Of a DNA stretch of 64,000 nucleotides, positions 51,670-60,227 are shown in pieces. Both the position numbers and the translations under genes were made by a program. The notes under the pieces are model-generated. The model was not told the origin of the DNA, did not search any database, and saw only the letters and a list, made by a program, of their open reading frames with translations. The DNA lies in assembly GCF_000819685.1 (NCBI RefSeq), contig NZ_CDBR01000005.1:124001-188000 (forward strand). Reading direction: 5' to 3'. Numbering within the stretch: the stretch's first letter is position 1; every line of letters begins with the position of its first letter. This DNA is from Aeromonas allosaccharophila (lineage in GTDB: Bacteria; Pseudomonadota; Gammaproteobacteria; Enterobacterales; Aeromonadaceae).

Positions 51670-53064
51670 ATGACGGTTCAGTTCCAGGCATTTCACAGCA
51701 TCAAGGCGATCGGTAATCGGGAGGTGCTGTTCAACTGGTCGAGAACCAATCCCCTCGGGGCGCTGGATCAGGTGTGGCGCCCGAAAACCCGTGACCAGTT
51801 GCAAGCGCTGCTGCGGGGACATCCCGAGCGCAAGCTGCGCCTTATCGGCTCCGGCCTCTCTTTTGAACCCATTCACAGCGTCTATGCCGAAGGCAGTCAG
51901 GCGCTGCTGGTGGATTTGCACCACCTGCGTGGCCAGTTGGCTCAGACCGCCGATACCGTCACCTATCAGGCGGGGACGCCGCTCGATACCGTCTATGCCG
52001 AGCTGATCGCCATGGAGCGGATGCTGCCCGCATCCCCCGGTGTTATCGGCATCCAGACCCTGGGCGGCGCGCTCAGCACCGGCACCCACGGCCAGGGGCT
52101 GCATCAGTCAGCCCTGTGCGATGCGGTGGAGGCCCTGACGGTGATGCTGGCCAATGGCGACATCATCCGGGTGGATCGCAGTGACCCGCGCTTCGGCGCC
52201 TTCGTGATGGGGATGGGGATGCTCGGCATCCTGCTCGACGTCACCTTGCGTACCGTGCCGAATCGCATCATGCGTTGCACCAAGTTCACCACCGATTACC
52301 CCTTCCTGCTGGAACACAACGAGCGGCTCAACCGCGAGCACGGCTTTGTGAAGAGCTGGTGGTTTGCCTGGACCGGCGAGAGCCACATCTGGCTGGTGGA
52401 TCCCGCCTCCGATGACGAGGTGGCCCGTTATCGTGCTGGCGGCAGCGAGCCGCTGCTGCTGGATGGCGATATCGACGCCCGCATGAACGCCACCATTGAT
52501 GCCACCCTGCAGAAGATGGCGAAAGACACCAAGGATGAGGCGCTGGCCGGCGAGCACTTCGAGACGGTGCGTCGCTTCAAGGATGCCTCCGATCTGGTGG
52601 GCAACGTCTACCAGATCCTCTGCAAGGGGATCCCGGCGCCCCAGATCAACTGCGAAGTAGCGGTGCCGCTGCATCGCATGAACGAGGCGCTGGAGACCCT
52701 GCAGGCGTGGCAACAGGTCAACCCGGGCGTGTTGCACTACCCCTTTATCCTGCGCTGCACAGGTCCCTCCGAGGCCTGGCTCAGCGCAGCCCATGGCCAG
52801 TCGGTCTGCTGGATCGGTTTTCTGGTCTATCTGGCGGCGGACGGCACCTTCGTCAACGGCTCCATGGAGCAGATGCGCGAGCTGCAGCAACTGCTGGTGC
52901 CGCTCGGTGGCATTCCCCATTTCGGCAAACATCTGGCGATGGATCTCTACGACTTCCCGGCCCTGCTGCCACGCTGGAACGACTTTGTGGCGTTGAAAGC
53001 CGAGCTCGACCCCCATGGCCGCTTTGAAAACCGCTGGCTCAGCGACCTGTTTGCCAACCGGTAA
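51670..53064 (+). CDS. FAD-linked oxidoreductase of the D-arabinono-1,4-lactone oxidase family
   Basis: The protein has 464 residues from the ATG at 51670 (GAGG six bases upstream); an ATG at 51658 would add four residues. The N-terminal PCMH-type FAD domain includes RLIGSGLSFEPI near 58 and GGALSTGTHGQGLHQ near 132, where the His of the TGTHG motif can bind FAD covalently. The C-terminal ALO domain ends HPHGRFENRWL-like (DPHGRFENRWLSDLF). It should oxidise a sugar lactone or polyol, using O2 or another acceptor. The real substrate is unknown. Nine bases separate it from the GTPase gene. Confidence 0.85.
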   Translation: MTVQFQAFHSIKAIGNREVLFNWSRTNPLGALDQVWRPKTRDQLQALLRGHPERKLRLIGSGLSFEPIHSVYAEGSQALLVDLHHLRGQLAQTADTVTYQAGTPLDTVYAELIAMERMLPASPGVIGIQTLGGALSTGTHGQGLHQSALCDAVEALTVMLANGDIIRVDRSDPRFGAFVMGMGMLGILLDVTLRTVPNRIMRCTKFTTDYPFLLEHNERLNREHGFVKSWWFAWTGESHIWLVDPASDDEVARYRAGGSEPLLLDGDIDARMNATIDATLQKMAKDTKDEALAGEHFETVRRFKDASDLVGNVYQILCKGIPAPQINCEVAVPLHRMNEALETLQAWQQVNPGVLHYPFILRCTGPSEAWLSAAHGQSVCWIGFLVYLAADGTFVNGSMEQMRELQQLLVPLGGIPHFGKHLAMDLYDFPALLPRWNDFVALKAELDPHGRFENRWLSDLFANR

Positions 53065-53073
53065 GGACTCGAC

Positions 53074-54201
53074 ATGACCGATATGCAAGATACCCGTATC
53101 CCTGTGACCCTGCTGACCGGCTTTCTCGGTAGCGGCAAGACAACTCTGCTCAACCACTGGGTCAAGCAGCCGGAGCTCGGTGAGTGTGCGGTACTGATCA
53201 ACGAGTTCGGCTCGGTGGGGCTGGATCACCATCTGGTGCAGCAGGTGGATGAGCAGGTGATGCTGCTCGACTCCGGCTGCATCTGCTGCTCGGTGCAGGG
53301 CTCTCTGGTGGAGGCGCTGCAGGGACTGTTTATGAAGGCCATCCAGCGCAAGATCAAACCGTTCAAGCGGCTCATTATCGAAACCACTGGCCTCGCCGAT
53401 CCGGCCCCCGTGCTGTTCACGTTGAGGGAAGAGGGCTTTATCGCTCAGCGCTACCGCTTCGATGGCACCGTCACAGTCGTGGATGCTGGCCATATCGAAC
53501 AGCAGCTGGCGGTCCAGTATGAAGCGGTGAAGCAGGTGGCGCTGGCGGATCTGCTGGTGGTGAGCAAGGGGGATCTGGTGGAGGACGAACAGCTGGCGCG
53601 CGTCGAGGCCCAATTGGCCGCCCTCAACCCGGCGGCTCCTATCCAGCAGGTGACCAATGGCGAACTGTCGCCAGCGGTGCTGGAGAAGCTCGGTGCCTAC
53701 AACGAAGCGGCGGGGCGCGATGTGCGCCAACTGCTGGCCTGGCTGCGCACCGAATCCCCCAAGCAGGGGCTGGCGTCACCGATGCAGCCGAAGATGCAAC
53801 CGTTCGCCGCCAAGGTGGGTACAGCTGCGCCTACCCATTTCGAGCACGGCAACATCGAGAGTTTCTCTTTGCGTATCGGTGAGCCGCTCAAGCCCTCTCG
53901 CCTGTTGGCCGCCATCGATGCGGTGCAGGCCCAATATGGCGATGCCCTGCTGCGGCTCAAGGGGATCTTGCAGCTGGAAGGGGAGAGCCAGCCGGTGGTG
54001 ATCCACGGCGTCCACGGTCAGCTCTATCCGTTGCAGGCATTGGGCGACTGGCCGGAGGGCAAGGCCCAGTCCCGACTGGTGTTTATCGTGAAAAGTCAGG
54101 ACAAGGCGGGAATAGAGCAACTCTTTATGGCGACCCTCAAGGCCCCCGAGCCCACCCTGGAAGAGCGGCTCAAAGCCATGCTCGGCCAACCGGACGCCTG
54201 A
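53074..54201 (+). CDS. COG0523 (CobW/P47K) metallochaperone-type GTPase
   Basis: A G3E-family GTPase of 375 residues. Walker A is GFLGSGKTTLLNHW at about 16-29. INEFGSVGLD is at about 43, and the zinc-binding CxCC motif is in SGCICCSVQG near 68-73. The NTP-specificity motif appears as SKGD near 165, and the C-terminal CobW_C domain starts near 260. Members insert or deliver zinc, cobalt or iron to client enzymes, often under metal limitation. AAGGA precedes the ATG. Tight linkage to the flavoprotein gene suggests, but does not prove, a functional tie. Confidence 0.9.
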   Translation: MTDMQDTRIPVTLLTGFLGSGKTTLLNHWVKQPELGECAVLINEFGSVGLDHHLVQQVDEQVMLLDSGCICCSVQGSLVEALQGLFMKAIQRKIKPFKRLIIETTGLADPAPVLFTLREEGFIAQRYRFDGTVTVVDAGHIEQQLAVQYEAVKQVALADLLVVSKGDLVEDEQLARVEAQLAALNPAAPIQQVTNGELSPAVLEKLGAYNEAAGRDVRQLLAWLRTESPKQGLASPMQPKMQPFAAKVGTAAPTHFEHGNIESFSLRIGEPLKPSRLLAAIDAVQAQYGDALLRLKGILQLEGESQPVVIHGVHGQLYPLQALGDWPEGKAQSRLVFIVKSQDKAGIEQLFMATLKAPEPTLEERLKAMLGQPDA

Positions 54202-54212
54202 CAGGCCAACGT

Positions 54213-54253
54213 GACCCGCCCCGTTGTAACCCAACGAGTGCGGGTCTCTTTTT
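54213..54253 (+). terminator. Terminator after the COG0523 GTPase gene
   Basis: An interrupted stem GACCCGC...CGTTG / CAACG...GCGGGTC is followed by TCTTTTT. It lies just before the mdtD start, leaving little room for a separate promoter. Confidence 0.85.
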
Positions 54254-54286
54254 ATGCAAGCGATGCGAGAGAGGAGGGTGGCGGTT

Positions 54287-55699
54287 ATGTCAGAACATTC
54301 ACAGAGGGTGACTCCTGCCCAGCGCAAGTGGCTGCCCCTGCTGGCGGCGGTCGGTTTCTTTATGCAGGCGCTGGATGGCACCATTCTCAACACCGCCCTG
54401 CCCAGCATGGCCGAGACCCTGGGGGAGAGCCCGCTGCAGATGCAGTCGGTGATCATTGCCTACATGTTGACGGTGGCGCTGCTGATCCCGGCCTCCGGCT
54501 GGCTGGCGGACAGATTCGGTACCCGCCGCATCTATCTGGCCGCCATCTCGCTCTTTACCCTGGGATCAATCGCCTGCGCCGCCTCCAACTCCCTTCCCAT
54601 GTTGGTGGCAGCCCGTGTGTTGCAGGGGATTGGCGGCGCCCTGCTGATGCCGGTGGGGCGGTTGGCGGTGCTGCGGGTCTATGACAAGCACGAGCTGTTG
54701 CGGGTGATGTCGTTTGTCACCATCCCGGGGCTGCTCGGCCCGCTGATGGGGCCGGCGCTCGGTGGCTGGCTGGTGGAAGTGGCGAGCTGGCACTGGGTGT
54801 TTCTCATCAACCTGCCGGTGGGGCTGCTCGGCTTTATCGCCAGCTGGCACTTTATGCCGGAGCTGCGGCAGCAGACTGCCCGGTTCGACTGGCAAGGGTT
54901 CGTGATGTTCAGTGTCGGCATGGTGCTGGTGTCGGTCGGTTTGCAAGGGCTGGGGGAGCACAGCATCGCTACCGGTTGGGCGCTGTTTGCGCTGATCTTC
55001 GGGCTGGCGGCGATGGCGAGTTACTGGCTCTATGCTGCCAATGCGGAGCAGCCGCTGTTTAGCTTGAAGCTGTTCAAAACATCCAGCTTCGCCATCGGCA
55101 TCTGGGGCAACCTGTTTGCCCGCCTCGGCAGCGGTTCCATGCCATTTCTCACGCCGCTCTTCTTGCAACTGGGGCTCGGCTTTTCACCGAGTAAGGCGGG
55201 GATGACCATGATCCCCACAGTGATTGGCGCCATGCTGACCAAGACGCTGGTGAACAAGCTTATCCCCAAGGTGGGTTATCGCCGCATTCTGATCGGCAAC
55301 ACCCTGCTGCTGGGGGCGATGATCGCCAGTTTCTACTTTATCGACAACCAGCTCCCCTATGGGGTCTTGCTGGGCTGGCTGGCGATCTTCGGCGCCATCA
55401 ACTCGCTGCAGTTCTCCGCCATGAACACTCTCACGCTACAAGATCTCAGCCCGACCCTGGCCAGCAGCGGCAACGGTCTGCTCTCGGTGGTGATGCAGCT
55501 CTCTATGAGTTTGGGGGTGGCGATTGCCGCCAGCCTGCTCGGGCTCTTCTCGGCGGGATCGTCAGCGGCCAATGGGCAGTGGCTGGGGGGCTTTCACCTC
55601 ACCTACCTCTGTGTCGGGCTGCTCTCCATGCTGGCGGCACTGATCTTCGCCCAGCTGGCGCGCGATGGCGCTACGCCGTCGGCGCGGGCAGATAGCTGA
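54287..55699 (+). CDS. mdtD: MFS drug exporter of the DHA2 family, MdtD-like
   Basis: An integral membrane proton antiporter of about 470 residues from the ATG at 54287 (GGAGGG upstream). An in-frame ATG at 54254 would fall against the terminator. The start VGFFMQALDGTILNTALPSMAETLGESPLQMQ and the antiporter motif C region LGPLMGPALGGWLVE closely follow E. coli MdtD, as do FSLKLFKT, FLTPLFLQLGLGFSP and SSGNGLLSVVMQLSMSLGV. I count about 13-14 hydrophobic segments. Its substrate is unknown, and the gene lacks the mdtABC-baeSR context of E. coli. The 3' end overlaps the next gene tail to tail by 29 bases. Confidence 0.88.
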   Translation: MSEHSQRVTPAQRKWLPLLAAVGFFMQALDGTILNTALPSMAETLGESPLQMQSVIIAYMLTVALLIPASGWLADRFGTRRIYLAAISLFTLGSIACAASNSLPMLVAARVLQGIGGALLMPVGRLAVLRVYDKHELLRVMSFVTIPGLLGPLMGPALGGWLVEVASWHWVFLINLPVGLLGFIASWHFMPELRQQTARFDWQGFVMFSVGMVLVSVGLQGLGEHSIATGWALFALIFGLAAMASYWLYAANAEQPLFSLKLFKTSSFAIGIWGNLFARLGSGSMPFLTPLFLQLGLGFSPSKAGMTMIPTVIGAMLTKTLVNKLIPKVGYRRILIGNTLLLGAMIASFYFIDNQLPYGVLLGWLAIFGAINSLQFSAMNTLTLQDLSPTLASSGNGLLSVVMQLSMSLGVAIAASLLGLFSAGSSAANGQWLGGFHLTYLCVGLLSMLAALIFAQLARDGATPSARADS

Positions 55700-56159
55700 C
55701 CTCGCAGGGGAGCTGCGCCAGCACTTCCGCCAGATGCTCGGTCGCCAGCAGAAAGGTCTGCTCCGGGTGGCCCGGGGTCCAGGTGAAGGCGGCGTGGCTG
55801 AGCAGTTGCGGATCCACCAGTAGCGGAATATCGGCGCGCGGCAGGAAGGGACAGACCGCCCCCGGCAGACAGCCGATCGCCGTCTGCATCTCCTCGGCGG
55901 TGCAGATGGAGGGTTTGGCACCGAGCGCAGCTTTGACCGCCTTGTTGTCGAGTCGCCCGTCCCTGTGGGTCAGCAGCAGGGCGAAGCGGCCATCCTTGAA
56001 CTTGAGAAACAGGGTCTTGCTGAACTCCGCCTGCCAGCCGAGGCGGGCCTTGACCCGTTCGTCGGTGGCGTAGTCGAGGATCGGCTCGTGCTCATAGCGT
56101 TGGTGGGGCAGTGCGGCCAGCAGCTGGCAGTTGAAATGGTGAATGGTATCGAGTGGCAT
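55671..56159 (-). CDS. YbaK/EbsC-family aminoacyl-tRNA deacylase
   Basis: A 162-residue single-domain protein of the family that hydrolyses mischarged tRNAs (editing in trans). Visible features are KTLFLKFKDGRFALLLTHRDGRLDNKAVKAALG with the conserved Lys (about 49) and the GCLPGAVCPFL loop near 109, which corresponds to the G-x-x-P-G substrate loop. The exact tRNA specificity (Cys-tRNA-Pro, Ala-tRNA or other) is not clear. CAGGAGA precedes the ATG. Confidence 0.85.
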   Translation of the reverse strand: MPLDTIHHFNCQLLAALPHQRYEHEPILDYATDERVKARLGWQAEFSKTLFLKFKDGRFALLLTHRDGRLDNKAVKAALGAKPSICTAEEMQTAIGCLPGAVCPFLPRADIPLLVDPQLLSHAAFTWTPGHPEQTFLLATEHLAEVLAQLPCEVSYLPAPTA

Positions 56160-56227
56160 CTGGTTCTCCTGTAGTGGGCGCTACCCTGCCAGCCCGCAGG
56201 GCCGGGCCCTCTTATTTCGCTATAAAC

Positions 56228-56255
56228 GACAAGGGCGCCGTGAGGCGCCCTTGTC
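56228..56255 (-). terminator. folK terminator
   Basis: GACAAGGGCGCC / GGCGCCCTTGTC, 12 perfect pairs, loop GTGA on the plus strand, with GTTTAT after it on the minus strand. Confidence 0.8.
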
Positions 56256-56257
56256 GA

Positions 56258-56767
56258 TCAGTGATGCTGCAATTCGCACGCTTCCCAATGAAAGGGGATG
56301 GGGCACAGCTGTTGGGAGGCCTTGTCATAAGCCTGCCACAGCTCGCCCACGGTGCGGCCATCGACGGGGTGGCGCAGTGCGGGGGCCAGCTCGGCCAGCG
56401 GCCACAGCACGAAGGCGTTGGTGAGCACTTCACCGCGCGGCAGCACCAGCGGGGTGTCGCAGACCAGATCGCCATAGAGCAGCAGATCGAGATCCAGGGT
56501 GCGCGGGGCGAACTTCTTGGCATCCGGCTCGCGGCCGTGGGCGAACTCCATGGCCCGCAGTCGCTGGCAGACGGTGGCCAGCGGCAGGTCAGTCTCGGCA
56601 GCGGCCACCAGGTTGTAGAAGGGGCGGCCGTTGAAGCCGACCGCCTCGCTCTCGAATACCCGGGAGACCCGCAACTCGCCAAATTCGGCGTGCAGGGCAT
56701 CGAGTCCGGCGCGGATATGGTGATCCCGCTCGATGTTGGAACCCATGCTGATATAGATGGTGGTCAT
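56258..56767 (-). CDS. folK: 6-hydroxymethyl-7,8-dihydropterin pyrophosphokinase FolK
   Basis: FolK transfers pyrophosphate from ATP to the pterin in folate synthesis. The start at 56767 gives 169 residues and MTTIYISMGSNIERDHHI, the family N-terminus. FNGRPFYNLVAA is near 45 and the signature FAPRTLDLDLLLYGD is near 87, with the aspartates that bind magnesium. Its ATG overlaps the folB stop (ATGA). An in-frame extension into folB is not family-like. Confidence 0.95.
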   Translation of the reverse strand: MTTIYISMGSNIERDHHIRAGLDALHAEFGELRVSRVFESEAVGFNGRPFYNLVAAAETDLPLATVCQRLRAMEFAHGREPDAKKFAPRTLDLDLLLYGDLVCDTPLVLPRGEVLTNAFVLWPLAELAPALRHPVDGRTVGELWQAYDKASQQLCPIPFHWEACELQHH

Positions 56768-57138
56768 CAGTTGCTGCTCGCGGCCGGGGTGCGATGGCGC
56801 AGGATCTCGACGCCGACACCAGCGGCATTGGGCACGGCGCCCGGTTTGGTGAGGGTCACCTTGACCCACTGCACCCGCTCGTCATCCAGCACCAGCATGG
56901 CTACCTGTTCGGCCATGGTCTCGACCAGCTCGACCACCTTGCCGGTGACATGCTCGCAAATCTTGTTGGAGAGGTCGGCATAATCCAATGCCAGATTGAT
57001 GTCGTCGGTTGCTGCCGCGGGGCGGTTGTCGAACCCCATCTCGAGGTCAAAACGGAGCTTTTGGCGAATGCCCTTCTCCCACTCATATACACCGATGGTG
57101 GTCAAAACTTCGAGTCCGCGAATAAACACCTTGTCCAT
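56767..57138 (-). CDS. folB: Dihydroneopterin aldolase FolB
   Basis: FolB cleaves dihydroneopterin to 6-hydroxymethyl-dihydropterin and glycolaldehyde, the step before FolK. The 123-residue protein has MDKVFIRGLEVLTTIGVYEWEK, the catalytic-pocket Glu at about 20-22 and ALDYADLSNKI near 50. ELVETMAEQVAML is near 69 and VKVTLTKPGAVPNA is near 92, with the active-site Lys. It is overlapped by folK and divergent from plsY. Confidence 0.95.
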   Translation of the reverse strand: MDKVFIRGLEVLTTIGVYEWEKGIRQKLRFDLEMGFDNRPAAATDDINLALDYADLSNKICEHVTGKVVELVETMAEQVAMLVLDDERVQWVKVTLTKPGAVPNAAGVGVEILRHRTPAASSN

Positions 57139-57295
57139 GACTGTACTTCTTCTTTACTCTTGATGGGCTGTGATGACAGCGCAGGGATGCTGGCCGGGCA
57201 ACAGGCTTGCCGAGGCGCTCTGGGTGGGCATGGGCCCATGCCAGCGTATGTGGCCCGCATCATACCCCATTCATATCGTGGTAAAAACGACCAAG

Positions 57296-57958
57296 ATGAC
57301 GGCCCTGACGATTTTGATGATTATTCTGGCCTACCTGGGTGGTTCACTATCCAGTGCTGTGCTGGTCTCCCGCTGCACCGGTCTGCCCGACCCGCGGGAT
57401 CATGGCTCCCACAATCCGGGGGCAACCAATGTGCTGCGCCTCGGTGGCCGGATGGCGGCGCTGGTGGTGCTGCTGCTCGATGTGCTCAAGGGCACTGTGC
57501 CCGTCTATCTCGCCTGGTATCTGCAGATCAAACCCGTCTACCTCGGCTTTATCGGGGTCGCCGCCTGCCTCGGCCATATATATCCCATCTTCTTTCATTT
57601 TCGCGGTGGCAAAGGGGTCGCCACCGCTCTGGGGACCATGATGCCCATCGGCTTCACCATGGGGGGCGCCGTGATTGGCACCTGGCTGCTGGTGCTGCTG
57701 GTGAGCGGCTACTCCTCGCTGGCCTCCATCATTACCGTGCTGCTGACGCCGCTCTTTACCTACCTGCTCAAACCCGAATACACCCTGCCAGTCTCGCTGC
57801 TCTCCTGCCTTATCCTGATCCGCCATCACGAGAACATCTCCCGCCTGCTCAAGGGAGAGGAACCCAGAGTCTGGGGGCGAAAACGCGTGGCCTGTGCCGA
57901 TGAAGTGGCAGAAATGGGCGATGTTGCGCAAAAAAGAGACGAACGAGACAAAAAGTGA
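57296..57958 (+). CDS. plsY: Glycerol-3-phosphate acyltransferase PlsY
   Basis: An integral membrane enzyme that acylates glycerol-3-phosphate from acyl-phosphate, the first phospholipid step. The start at 57296 gives 220 residues. Three cytoplasmic motifs are present: [14 protein letters not shown] near 38, [21 protein letters not shown] near 92 and [19 protein letters not shown] near 178. Five membrane segments are expected. The hydrophilic C-terminal tail after about 195 is longer than in many homologues. A longer in-frame ORF to 57170 does not encode family sequence. Confidence 0.94.
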   Translation: MTALTILMIILAYLGGSLSSAVLVSRCTGLPDPRDHGSHNPGATNVLRLGGRMAALVVLLLDVLKGTVPVYLAWYLQIKPVYLGFIGVAACLGHIYPIFFHFRGGKGVATALGTMMPIGFTMGGAVIGTWLLVLLVSGYSSLASIITVLLTPLFTYLLKPEYTLPVSLLSCLILIRHHENISRLLKGEEPRVWGRKRVACADEVAEMGDVAQKRDERDKK

Positions 57959-57967
57959 AATTTCCCG

Positions 57968-57996
57968 TTGACCATCCGGCTTAAAATCCGTTTAAT
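57968..57996 (+). promoter_or_regulatory. Promoter of the tRNA cluster
   Basis: TTGACC (57968-57973), a 17-base spacer and TTTAAT (57991-57996). The start would be a few bases before the first tRNA. Confidence 0.75.
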
Positions 57997-58005
57997 AGCG
58001 CCCAC

Positions 58006-58081
58006 GCCCAGATAGCTCAGTCGGTAGAGCAGGGGATTGAAAATCCCCGTGTCGGCGGTTCGATTCCGTCTCTGGGCACCA
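58006..58081 (+). tRNA. tRNA-Phe (GAA), copy 1
   Basis: A 76-base cloverleaf with acceptor GCCCAGA / TCTGGGC, anticodon loop TTGAAAA with GAA, T-arm GTTCGATTC and encoded CCA. Confidence 0.97.
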
Positions 58082-58133
58082 ATTTTGGTGCCATGAAATA
58101 AAAAATCTGTTCATGCACAATGGTTTAAAGTGT

Positions 58134-58209
<76 letters not shown>

Positions 58210-58212
58210 TTT

Positions 58213-58288
58213 GCCCAGATAGCTCAGTCGGTAGAGCAGGGGATTGAAAATCCCCGTGTCGGCGGTTCGATTCCGTCTCTGGGCACCA
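58213..58288 (+). tRNA. tRNA-Phe (GAA), copy 2
   Basis: Identical to copy 1 over all 76 bases. It follows tRNA-Thr by three bases. Confidence 0.97.
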
Positions 58289-58332
58289 ATTAAGGTTGAT
58301 GAGATAGCGATATCTGGTCTCCGAAGTACAAT

Positions 58333-58408
58333 TCCTCCTTAGTTCAGTCGGTAGAACGGCGGACTGTTAATCCGTATGTCACTGGTTCAAGTCCAGTAGG
58401 AGGAGCCA
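58333..58408 (+). tRNA. tRNA-Asn (GTT)
   Basis: A 76-base cloverleaf with acceptor TCCTCCT / AGGAGGA, anticodon GTT within GACTGTTAATC, T-arm GTTCAAGTC and encoded CCA. Confidence 0.97.
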
Positions 58409-58412
58409 ATTC

Positions 58413-58447
58413 AAAAAGCCCTTGTCGCAAGACAAGGGCTTTTTTCT
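58413..58447 (+). terminator. Terminator of the tRNA cluster
   Basis: AAAAAGCCCTTGTC / GACAAGGGCTTTTT, 14 pairs with a GCAA tetraloop. Confidence 0.94.
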
Positions 58448-58513
58448 ATTGGGCCCAGCCCGTTTACAACCATAAAAACAACCACACACGCACAGATGAA
58501 CCGCAGGATAGAT

Positions 58514-59686
58514 ATGGAAAATCATGTAGTTATAGAGTCAAAGGGGCGACTTGCCGCCATTCGGGACTGGCTGGAGCCGGTGCTGGTGCTGCTTATTCTC
58601 GGCAGCCTGTTCGGTTACCTCGGCAGCCAGATGGGCCTCTCGGCCATGGTCAATACCCTGTTCAACACCGCCCACCAGCTGCTGCTCAATACAGTGCTCT
58701 TTATCATGGGGATCACGGTGCTCTCTGGTGCCCTGAGCCAGCTCTTGAGCGAGTTCGGGGTGATCCGTCTGCTGGAGGTACTGCTGGCCCCGCTGATGAA
58801 GCCGGTGTTTCGTCTGCCCGGTCGCACCGCGCTGGCGGCGCTGATGACTTTCTTCTCCGACAACCCGGCGGTGATCAGCCTCGCCAAGGACAGCCGCTTT
58901 CGCAAAGGCTTTACCCCCTGGCAGCTGGTGTCGCTGACCAACTTCGGCACCGCCTTTGGCATGGGGCTGATCGTGGTCACTTTTATGGCCACCCTGCAGC
59001 TGCCGAGCGGTGAATCCACCGCCAGCGCGGCACTGATCGGGTTACTCGGCGCTCTGGTCGGCTCGGTGGTCTCTACCCGACTGATGCAGCGGATGATCCG
59101 CCCCTTGGTGGGGGAAGTGCTGATCGATGAGCAACCAGCGGGCAACGGCCCCAAGGTCGGGGTGACCAAAGAGGCCGCTCCCGGCTGGCTGCGGATCCTC
59201 AACTCCCTGCTCGATGGTGGCAAATCCGGCGTGGAGCTGGGGATGGCGGTGATCCCCGGGGTGCTGATCATCAGCACCTTCGTGATGCTGCTGACCTTCG
59301 GCCCGGGTGACAAGGGGTATACCGGTGAAGCATTCCAGGGGGTTGCCCTGCTGCCGGTGCTGGCTGCCAAGGTAAGCTGGCTGTTTGACCTGCTGTTTGG
59401 TTTCAAGCAGCCGGAGCTGGTCGCCTTCCCGGCCACCTCGCTCGGTGCGGTCGGTGCCGCCATGTCGCTGGTGCCTCCCTTTATCGCCAAGGGGTGGATC
59501 ACCGGTAACGAGGTCGCGGTGTTTACCGCCATGGGGATGTGCTGGAGCGGCTTCCTGAGCACCCATACTGCCATGCTTGATGCCCTCGGCTATCGCCACC
59601 TCACCTCCCGCGCCATTGTCGCCCACACCATCGGCGGCCTGTGTGCCGGGGTGGCCGCTCACCAGCTCTATATGCTGCTGGGCTGA
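58514..59686 (+). CDS. Nucleoside-recognition (Gate) domain inner-membrane protein
   Basis: A polytopic membrane protein of 390 residues from the ATG at 58514 (AGGATA upstream); an ATG at 58496 is in frame but lacks a ribosome site. About nine hydrophobic segments are present. Two Gate-like halves contain FFSDNPAVISLAKDSRFRKG near 116 and ELGMAVIPGVLIISTFVMLL near 242. Such proteins resemble nucleoside transporters and spore-maturation SpmA/B proteins. The substrate is unknown. Confidence 0.8.
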   Translation: MENHVVIESKGRLAAIRDWLEPVLVLLILGSLFGYLGSQMGLSAMVNTLFNTAHQLLLNTVLFIMGITVLSGALSQLLSEFGVIRLLEVLLAPLMKPVFRLPGRTALAALMTFFSDNPAVISLAKDSRFRKGFTPWQLVSLTNFGTAFGMGLIVVTFMATLQLPSGESTASAALIGLLGALVGSVVSTRLMQRMIRPLVGEVLIDEQPAGNGPKVGVTKEAAPGWLRILNSLLDGGKSGVELGMAVIPGVLIISTFVMLLTFGPGDKGYTGEAFQGVALLPVLAAKVSWLFDLLFGFKQPELVAFPATSLGAVGAAMSLVPPFIAKGWITGNEVAVFTAMGMCWSGFLSTHTAMLDALGYRHLTSRAIVAHTIGGLCAGVAAHQLYMLLG

Positions 59687-59709
59687 GCAGGGTTCAGATA
59701 CGGATACAA

Positions 59710-59733
59710 AAAGAGGCTCTTCGGAGCCTCTTT
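59710..59733 (+). terminator. Terminator after the Gate-domain gene
   Basis: AAAGAGGCTC / GAGCCTCTTT, ten perfect pairs, with a TTCG tetraloop. The A- and T-runs make it usable on both strands. Confidence 0.9.
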
Positions 59734-59771
59734 GCATTTCTCCCTGCCGGTTCTGTTCACGGGCATACCAA

Positions 59772-60194
59772 TCACCCTTGTGGCGTGATGCCCTGCACCT
59801 TCAACCAGAATCGCTCCTGACAGTGGTTGTGAAACAGCTTGCTGGCCGGAGTGATGGGGATGGGACTGGCGATGACCCGATAGCTGATCCAGCACTCGGC
59901 GCAAAGCTGCTGCGATGGCGCTTCGTCCTGCTCGGTTTGCTGGCGGATGACGACCCCATTGGCAAACCAGCTGGTGGTTATCTGGTGCCGGATCACAGTG
60001 CCGCTCTCATCATGCTCGCTATAGTGTTCACTCTCTTGGCGGGTGAGGGTGACGGGGCTCGCCTGTCGATGAATGGCCCTGATATAGCCGATTAGTTGAT
60101 TTATTGCCGATCTTGCCGTGATGGTTGGCCTGCACTGGGTGAGCTGCACAGAATGGAAGAGAGTTAGCGTAGCGCGCTGTCTTGGCTGCGGCAA
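59772..60194 (-). CDS. Hypothetical protein, start uncertain
   Basis: An open frame on the minus strand gives up to 140 residues. The stretch from about residue 45 (QASPVTLTRQESEHYSEHDE) to the end has balanced protein-like composition with two nearby cysteines (CAEC) and conserved-looking aromatic residues. No ATG exists. The upstream starts are a TTG at 60194 and a GTG at 60149, neither with a good ribosome site, so the 5' end may be lost or the gene decayed. No family recognised. If it is not real, 59734-60227 holds nothing else that I can support. Confidence 0.4.
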   Translation of the reverse strand: MPQPRQRATLTLFHSVQLTQCRPTITARSAINQLIGYIRAIHRQASPVTLTRQESEHYSEHDESGTVIRHQITTSWFANGVVIRQQTEQDEAPSQQLCAECWISYRVIASPIPITPASKLFHNHCQERFWLKVQGITPQG

Positions 60195-60227
60195 TCGCCT
60201 CGGCTGCGCCGCAAGCGGGGGGGATCA

